A model generated the notes under the pieces. The model did no database searches. It saw only the letters and a list, made by a program, of their open reading frames with translations, and had not been told where the DNA came from. DNA of 64,000 bases, taken from the NCBI GenBank assembly GCA_964023275.1, contig OZ029915.1:33910573-33974572 (forward strand), written 5' to 3'. This document shows positions 38,307-48,200 of this stretch, piece after piece. How positions within the stretch are numbered: the stretch's first letter is position 1; the number at the start of each line of letters is the position of its first letter. The translations under genes were made by a program, and so were the position numbers. The DNA is from Norana najaformis (lineage: Eukaryota; Annelida; Clitellata; Crassiclitellata; Hormogastridae).

Positions 38307-39078
38307 TTTATTACAATAACTTTGTCAGAACACTTTGCCTTGGAATAAAAATTCTATTTCTCACTCGGTTCCAATTTCTTCTGGTTCTCAGTCAGCATTG
38401 ATAATTTGTTATTTTCAGCCAACATGAAGCTCAGTCTAAGAAAATATGGGAGCAGTGGCTGGCTCTCTTTATAGCCAAATTAAAAAAAATGTGTAGCACA
38501 CAGAAGCAAATGCAAGAATAAGCAAATTAAAGGACAAGCCTCAATGATAAAATCTCATGAGATCAACAAGGAACCTCTGGACAAAATATATAGCAGCAAA
38601 TAAGCAAGAAATTAAAATAAAAACAAAATGACAAGGATAAAATATATGTAATGCACAGAATCAGTGCACTTGTAAATGTGCCAGAAAGCCAGTTTTTAGG
38701 CAAAGGTCATATATAATGATCAGAACCATACAGCTGGCTTATACTCAAGAATAGCCGTAAGTGGAAAAAGCAGAAAACTAAATGCAGCACATTTAATTTC
38801 AATTCAGTACATAAATTTTGCAGCAGTATGTCACAAAATAAATCTAACCTTAACATATCATGCACATAAAATAATCTTACTCAAGATAAACAAAGGAAAG
38901 CAACATCTGGTCTGGTTAAATAAAAACCAAACATGCTACAACTCAAGAACGCATATTGGGCAAGGCACACTACGTGCACTGACAACACAGACAGACAGAT
39001 AGACAGACTGTGAGACCGACAGTTCAAGACAGATAGGCAGACAGACAGAAAGACAGACAAAGCAAAAGACAAACGAGG
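38307..39078 (-). other. Probable UCK 3' UTR
   Basis: Non-coding sequence after the UCK stop. Candidate minus-strand poly(A) signals are ATTAAA at 38792-38797 and AATAAA at 38307-38312. A short CTGT-rich stretch (minus strand) lies at 38988-39060. Confidence 0.35.
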
Positions 39079-39215
39079 TTAATGAGGTCGGCTGACCAGG
39101 GATTCAATGCTGTTGACTGAACCAGCAGATTGTGGATCATATAAGTCAGGCAGATGAGGATCATGTTTAGAGTTGAATAGGTCCCTGATGTGCTGCACGA
39201 TCAGGTCAATTGCAA
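39079..39215 (-). CDS. UCK2: UCK exon 7 and stop
   Basis: Acceptor TTTTTCAG, then [14 protein letters not shown], a Ser/Asp-rich tail and the terminal SRPH before TAA at 39079-39081. The tail is shorter than and diverged from vertebrate UCKs apart from the conserved ending. Confidence 0.95.
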
Positions 39216-42200
39216 CTGAAAAACCCAGAAATAAGCAAATTAAAGATTGCAGTTATAAAGCTACCTTCTTCTCACTTCTCTAAAGCAAAGCAATTCAAAG
39301 CTATCCTGCTCACATCCCTCCAAAATATTGAAATTTCAAAGCTCCCCTTCTCTCACTTTCCTCTCCTTTATCAAATGTAAGTCTCCATTAAATGAATTAC
39401 TCTAAAATAAATAAGTCAGAATGGTAGATCCCGTTAGCCCAAGACTTGTACAGATACCTGCTATTAGACAGAATACACACGAGATTTATTTTTCCATCAA
39501 CTTATTGTTCATTTCATGTATTTAATTTTTTGAGAAAATACTACCTACAACCTTAATTAAACTAACAATAATGAAAGCAAAAGATAGCAACAACGATGAA
39601 TGCAATTTCACATTTGAAAGGTCCAAACATTGCTGTAATATAACTCAAGAATTCCATCATAAAGAAGCCAGTACTGCTCATCTGCATGACCTTGCTAAAA
39701 AAGTGATTTGCAAAGTACAGTACGGACGCGTTAACGCGCTCCCGGTTTACCCGCGATTCCACATAACGAGAAGTGGTTGTATTTCCCCCAAAGCTATTAA
39801 CTTAACACGCCATACTGGTTAACGTTTTACTACCGGGAATAAGGCTAATTAAAACGGTGGAGACGTATTCTGGCAGCAGTAACATTCCATTCATTCCCGC
39901 ACTTGGCATTAGTCATACAAGTGGGAGGGTGTCTTCTAAATAAATGGGCAAGTAAGTCAACTGCGGGAGGGAGCTAATTAAGGCAGGATGGATGGACAAG
40001 ACAGTCTAGCTGGAACCGGTCTTAATCGGTTAGGAGGGGGAATCGGCTGAACAAGGCAGGTATGGCCTGACCGGCGCGACCGACCGCACAGAGGTTGGCT
40101 GGCTGGGCGGCCGAGTACAGACCTGCCTCCCGTGCAAAGAGGAGCTTGGCTGGAGGGAACAGCGTGGGATAGGGGAGTGTGGGCGACCGAGTAGCAGAGG
40201 CGATATATTTCAACACTGTCCCGTTTAACTCGCTAACTGGCTGTTTCCAAGGCGTGTTCCCCCCACGACTTCCAATTAAGGAGGCCGCAAGGTAATGCTT
40301 CCCTTCAATATCAATGAAGCTCAATTACAATTTATAGTAATTAGTTTTTAAAACCTGTTAAACAAGAATTGTCATTTACTAGTAGTAAACATTTTAAAAA
40401 ATCATGGTAAGGTACAAGAGTTTACCTGTGTTATCAGCACCTCTTGGAATGATAACATCAGCATATTTCTTAGTCTGTAAATAAATAGTCAGCCACATGT
40501 GGTTCAAAGAAAGAACACTACCTTTGTTGTTTAAACGCACCTTACAAACATTTTATGACCAGCCTCTATTTACACAATACAAAAAAAATCTCTTCTGGTC
40601 AAGTCATTGTTGCTGCATCAAAGTTAACAAGAAAGTGATATTTGGAACATATTTACTTAAATATATTTAAACTTGGTCCAGATCTGTAAATAAAGGTGCA
40701 AGGTGCTTTATGGCAGTGTTTCCAACCAGGGATCCACAGAATCTTAGTGCTCCACAGATCATCATCAAAGGTTCCACAAGAAATTGTGGAATAAATAAAA
40801 TGAATATTACTTTAATTTTTAAGAAAACTTTTTGATTTGATATCTGAAAACAGATTACAAATTCAAAATACGGTTAAAATGCTCAAATTTTTCAATACAG
40901 TGTAAGCTGACATACAGTGCAAATTGCTTAACATAAAATACAGGGTAACAGTGTGATCAATTCGTGCTAACTGAATTTTGCCTTAACCATTTTTCAATTT
41001 CAGTTTTTACAAATTTGTAACATTAGCAGATGCATTAGTGCATACACAACGATCAATGGGTATAGCACTCGTACTGGAGGACAAGCACACAAACAAATTA
41101 CACAAGACTACACAAATTCATTTAAATCTTCCCTATGTGGTGGCTACTTTTAAAGATAATAAATTATACACAGGAAAAACAAGTTAAAGATACTACTTTA
41201 AAAATCAAAGTTAACAAAGTTCAAATCCTACGCTGAAACTATTGTCGTGCATCAAGAGAAGAGTCATAACAAAGAGTAAGGATATAGTGGACAAGAGAAG
41301 AGTCATAACAAAGAGTAAGGATATAGTGGAACCCAGATTCAGTTGACAAGTCTATGCAGTACATATAATTATAAATGCAGCATCTTATATTCTGTTCTAT
41401 ACTAAAAGTGTTTCCCATGAATGTAAAAGGTCATCAATAAAACAGTAGGATATAAGGAAATAGACATATCATATCCTTTAAGGATCTCTCAACGAATGAC
41501 ATATATAAGGCTGTCAAACATGTCTAAAGATAAATCAAATATATTTCACGAGTTCAAGGGATCACCAGAGTCTCACTGTCTAAATATAAAAATTAGACAG
41601 TGAAAACAAAACACAGTATTAACAATATAAAGACTTGGGAAAAGAAGACAAAATCGTTTGAAACAACAAACCGGTAGGCAGAATTCTTCGAATGCTGGTT
41701 TAACAAATTTGGTATACTGGTTAAGAATCTGTTCAAGAGGTCGCTTGTGTTCATTAATATCTCTCATGACTAAAAAACACAATGCATCACCACAGAAGAT
41801 CCTATACAAATTGCATAACACTGGAAGTTACTCCTCAGAAGCAGCACAACAAATCACAAATTCCAGGAACTCAAAATGTAAAACTGTTGTTTACCAAACC
41901 AGTTTTTATATGCCGTGTACTAAATCTCTGAAGGTTAAGTAGGTTACAGATAATGTTAGACCAGAGAGATCTGAATGATTAACAGCCGGCTGCAACAACA
42001 CAGATTAAACCTGATCAACAGTCAAAAACCAGGTTCGCTGGCTGCTGCAAAGAAGCTGTAGAATGTGTCTGAAACAATGACAGTCAGTGTTTTGAACTTT
42101 GATCAGTTTGGTCACTGAACAGCCAATTTTGGTGGCTCACTTATTTAACTGAGATCAAACCCGTGCCAAAGAAATGGCAGCAACATTGTCTGATTTAACT

Positions 42201-45200
42201 AAGTTCTAAAGCCAAAAATGACCACTAGACATCCATTGTTGTTACTAAGGCTAGGATGCTTGTCGAGAAAAATTTAAGGCAATTGCACAAGTTTTGCCCT
42301 TGAAAAATGAAAGGCAAACCAATGTCTTACCTTCATCCCATTCATCCTAGCAGTCATGTCTACCTACTTCTCTGGATTACTCTTTACCTCTCAATTTATG
42401 CAGTACCATGGATGGCATAACAAATGCCAATGGCACAGAAGAATTATGGATGGATTAATCAATGGATGGATGGATTAATGGCATGGAATGAATGGAATGG
42501 GACAGATGGAATGGGATAGATGGAATGGGATAGATGGAATGGGGAATAAGGAATGGAGTTAATGATTTATATATGCACTATGTCAATACAGTGTCGCTTG
42601 CCTCGTCTAGACAAACGAGTGTCAGCATCTGTATCCACAAACAGCTTCATGTTGAACATTTCACGTATTTCTTTGAAGTAGAAGACAAGAATTCCTTCAA
42701 CTAGGACAACATCTGCCGGATTGACTGTCTGTTCATTTTCAGTGTCTCTGAAGAGCAAATCAAATCAAAATTACATTCTTCATGGCAATGAGCACTTGAA
42801 CAATTGACTACAATTGCGTTCATCACAAAAACATCTTCAGAATTTGAAAATATCACATTTAAATAATGGTTTTCTGAACAGTAAAACATGTCAAGCATAA
42901 AGCTGGTTTTTACAAAGCACATTTCTATATATTATTTATTTTTATTTCTGTATTTAATAGCATCAATATCTAATGACTACACATCAACCGATGGCACATG
43001 GCAATTGAGAGCGAAGGACTTGATCAAAGTCCTTATACAGTAACTGTCTAAGTGGAGGCTTGAACCTGTTCTGTCTGCATTACAAGCAAAGCACTCTAAC
43101 CAATAGGCTACTGTGACCCATCAGAAAAAACAAGTAATAAAAGTAAAACACAAGAATGACAAACCGAGAGTTTTTAACGAAATCATATTTCGGTACGTTC
43201 ACTGGAAGTCCAGATTTGATGTTCTGAAGAGTTGCTGCCATCAGCTTATCATCAAAAGCACCTGGAATTTCAAAAGTCATGCCATAGACACACTAATTCT
43301 TACCTAAAAAGCAGCCATGAAGCCCATCTTTCACATCCATTTAGTTCTTGGTTAACATCCTCAGCAAGGCCAATAAATAAACACAAACTAGTTTCTTATT
43401 TATACTGTATGTCATTACAGTTCTAAATTCTTGACCATCACTTACATTGTGTGAATTAAGAGGTGCAGAAAGCTGAAAGCAACACAAGCATTTAAGTTAC
43501 TTTCTTTTCAAAAAGTTCAAAAGTTTTTTGAAGAGGGTGTTAGACAGTGGGGTTTGTGAACAAATATATTTGTAATTCAAATCTCAGTAACTTATCTAAC
43601 AAAAGTAAGATGACTGTGCAGTACAAAAACTGAAGGACTGCGAAACTTTAGATTCAAAATATATACTGTACATGTATGACTAAAAATGTCCTTTACGGCT
43701 GTCATATAAAACTTGTTCTCACTTGGGTGGTCAAAATCAAAACATCCTTTGGCAGCCAAGAGACGTTCTTTTTCATCCAATTCTCGGTAGAAACTTTCTT
43801 GACTGATGATGTCAACATGCTGATCCAGCTTATCAACATTATGCTGATCAAGAAGCTCAACAATCTTCTTGCAAACTGTTGACTGTCAAATAGAATTCAA
43901 CTTTATTGGAATAAACTCATTAGAAAACCTTAGCTCAATTATTTATAAATTTTTACTACACTGTTAAGAGCAGTTACATAGCAGCAATGTAGTTAATTCT
44001 ACCTCATCGATTCAGTATTGCTTGGTGTCCATGACTAAGCTTTCAATTTCTCTTTCAATTTCTTATTGCCAAAGTAATAAATGAGTAATAATGAGTTCAT
44101 GTTTATGAATCTCCTCCTTATCTGATAGCAAAATTTGACTGACCTAAATTGGCCTGAGTTGAACTGCACAGGACAAAACCATCAAAGAAGTTCAGAAATA
44201 ATGAAGTACACAAAATAACTTATGTAAGAGGACTAAACTACTCATATAAGTGGTCCAAGTGGCTTAAATATTGGACCATTATAAAAGCTTTAAAGAAGTC
44301 CAGTCAGAATAATGAAGTACACAAAACAACTTACGTAAGAGGACTAAACTACTCATATAAGTGGTCCAAGTGGCTTAAATATTGGACCATTATAAAAGCT
44401 TTAAAGAAGTCAAGTCATCGTTGGCCAGTGACTTATCAGTACTTCACTTGAAGGCAGCGATAAAAACCAACTTATATCTCAAAACAAACTCCCAATAAGA
44501 TAAGAAAGTCATAGTTCAAATCATAGTGTGTGCAATACATGTATTATTAAACTGCTAAATGGAGGCTTAAGTTTAAACAAAACATATATGCAAGTCTTTG
44601 GGATAGTTAACATAATAAAATCATTAGATTCAAATAGAAAACGCAAGCATTTCATAAATATTTCCTTAGATTTCCATCAAAGAATGAAAAAGACTATGGA
44701 AGGTGATGAAAGAGGAGTTGGACGAAACCCGCTAAATGAAATGAACTATCAAAAGTTAATTCAGTCCAACGCTACAGATGTTGACCTATAATAAAAATAT
44801 TATTACTGTTTACCTATTATTTATTTTCTCTTGTAATAATACATTTTATTCTGTCATCGTGAAACTCTTTCACTCCACCATCATCATCATCTTATTAATT
44901 GTCATCATCACCAATTATCATCATCATCATAATGTACCTTTCATGAACCCCAATCTTTCACTGGCTTTCGATATATGATTGTCACACCACTTACGGCATG
45001 CTTCTCCACTTGGCTTGTTATATCAGGCACTTGTGTCAATAGGTTCAAAAGCTACTTCTCATCTGGTCCCACCCTCATCTTTCCACCAGATGTTTAATCT
45101 CAAAATAGCAACTACTGTATGTTCTATATTTACTTAAAAATCCAGCTCATCTTTATCAGTTTTCTGCTCACCACTTATATCAACTGGCTCAAGATAGGAT

Positions 45201-48200
45201 ATTTCTACAAACAATACCTTAAATCAGCAAAAGTAAACCATCAAAACTCAGCTCACCTGTGATTGATAGTATTTATCATATACCTATTTTATCTCAGTCC
45301 TCTATAAAGTTCTTTTTACTTACTTCGAAACAGGTTCTCAGCCAAAATCAGACCATTTCCTTGTGACTTTCTTTTTACCTGCCTATAATTCAGTCTAGCT
45401 TCACATTGCAAGTTCTATCTTTTTAATTTTAATTTCATCTAATTAAAAACATATATCTTGTAATGTGCTGGATCACAAGAGTGCTTCTAAGGTCTTCCTC
45501 TTCAAAAAGCACTACAAAAATGTGTGATCAAAAAATTGATATGATTATGAAAAAGTAATTGTAGTGCAATCTAACCAAAACAACTTCTGAAGCAACATCA
45601 CGTTACAACATACAAAGCATCAATCAATAGTTGCTAGTAAGTGAAACCACAACTAGGTCAGGACTAAAGCTAACATGGGAACAAGGAAACCATGGGCAGA
45701 TCCAGGATTTCAGTTAGGGCAGTGCAAAGTTAAAGCATGATATAGTACATGATGCAAAAACGTTCTACAGGAAAACAGTTTGCCAAGGTTTTGGAGCACA
45801 TACTGTATGTCCACTACACTCTACTGAAGCTGTTACAGGAATCAGGCAGTCATGAAATGCAATACAGAATAGACAGGCTTTAGTTGTGACCTTAGACCTG
45901 AAGGTAATGCTAATAGTACCTGCAGAATAAACATGTAATGGCAAAGTTTAATAGCTGAGGCAAGCAACAAAAATGGGTTGTTAAGCAATAACTGTCTTTG
46001 TCAAAGGAACAAAGAGAGTGAGACTAACTGAGGATCTGGTCTGGTGGTAAGACTTAGGGCTGAGGCACAGAACAAAGACAATCTGATATACAGATTAAAA
46101 ACTAAACTCACTCATGGGCCTAATTTGTTACCTAAATAGCAAATGTTTTGCGTTCATCAAAGACAGATCAGAGGCATTGATCCACTCTGAAGATTAGGAG
46201 GCCCGGCACATGGTGAGTGTGGAGTGCATGACTATAATGGGGGTCTGGGGTGAAGTCCCCAGGGGGGAAAGGGATCCAGAAGTTCAGTCCTCTGAAGCTG
46301 AAAACATTTACAGTTATCCATAAAATAATAGTTATTGAAAAAACCAGAGACACCAATAACTATCAGCACCCAAAGAGAAGCTACTGAAGAAGAAGATCAC
46401 TTCGTCTACCTTGGGGGTCTAATAACCGCAGGTGGCAACAGCATAAACAACGTACAAAGGAGAACTGGACACATCTCACAAGCATTTGGAAATATGAACA
46501 TGGTATGGAGAAGCAGGGAAATGTTTAAAAAAAACTAAGGCAAGAATATATGAGATGATGACACAACCCATTTTCCTACATGGATCAGAACAATGGGCAA
46601 TGCAAAAGCAAGATAAGAAACAAATTCTCATAGCAGAAATAAGTTGGCTATGGAAAACTGCAGAAACTTCAAGACTACAGAAAATTAGAAATGATGACAT
46701 AAGACAGTTTCAAGATATCCAAACTACCCTGCTGGACAAAATCATTCAGCAAAGACTCCGATGGTAGAATGTCAGCTGCTCGAATCCTACTTGCAAAGAT
46801 TCGAAGAAATGAGAAACAAAAGAAGACCAAGACTGCTCTGTATAGACAATATAAAAAAAGACATAATAAGACTTATATTAAATGTGAGTGGAGCACTGGA
46901 CTTCATAAATTACAGAAAAAAGGGATCATTTACTCGCAGCCTTGTCACCAAATGATTGACATCAGGAACAGATGATGATGATCATAATGATGATGATGAT
47001 GATGACCCATAAAAAGTTCTTTATACTTTTCAGACATGATAAACAAAACTTTTATTTTACAAATTATTGTTTAAAAAGCACACCATGTGCTTTCATCACT
47101 GATGTGACACCAGTAGAACAGAACAGTAAAAAAATCCATTAAACAGAGAAATAAGTGAAGAATTGGAACTTTATTGTCAGTCCAAAGAGATGCCTATCTG
47201 CCTTGCCCGGTTTTGCAGCTCAAATGGTCCGGGGGTCTGACCAATGGCCGGGACGCCCTTCTAAAAATAGTGCCATCTCTTATGATCCACATCCCTGAGA
47301 GATCAATAGAAAGACCAATCAAGACAGACAGTGCTACAACCTAAAAGGCATAATATGGCATGGAAGTCATGTTTGTAAAAGTGGCAAACTGTTCATTCCA
47401 GTCACCAAAAACAGTAAGATAATAAATCTGTCAACATTGCATTTGAAACTTAATCAAAATACTGGTGGAGTTATTGGTAAGAGACAGACTCTGCTAACAA
47501 GTTTAGTGGCAAACAATGCTCCTACTGAAAGTCAACATAGTTTTGAAAATCCATGACTTGCTATTATACGATAAAATTCTTGTTTTTCAGCTGCAAACAG
47601 TAATAGCTGTTGCATATTTTGCACCTGTTTACTGGTTATGATGTGGTCAAGCCAGCATTACATTCAAAGTTGTGCCAGGCCCTTGCACTACTTAAGACAT
47701 GCCCTTCATAGCATGGCCAGTTCATGAAATACCCCTGACTTAAAACATGCCCTTCATGATCAAAAAATTGCTGATTTATATCAGCCAATTTTTAAAAGTC
47801 CCAAAACTGCTCAGACACCAAAACAGAAGTGGAAACAGCAAAACCAATATGTAGCTTGATAGGTCTCTTTCATCCAAGCTTCGCACAAAAGCTGCATCAG
47901 AAAGCAGTCAATTCCTGGAACTTCCACACAGGATTTAAGCTTTCTGAAAACTTAACATCTTCAACTTTCAATACACACTGTGCCAAAAATGCCAGTTATG
48001 AGCTCCCAATTATTACAGTTTTTAAAACTGGCATTCCGCAAAATATCTACCAAATGTCAGAGTGGCTAACTCTAATATAGCAATACATGTAGTTCTAAAA
48101 TAATTCGGTAATTTGCCTTAGAGGAAATGTTAATATTAGAGGGCAAATCTAAACAAGCAGGCATAGCCACTACTGACTCTATCAGAAATAATTTTATTTA

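Noticed and set aside
40022-40324. 100-codon minus-strand frame inside the last UCK intron
   Set aside because: Explained by the GC-rich, stop-poor composition of this patch; the UCK reading frame joins cleanly across it.
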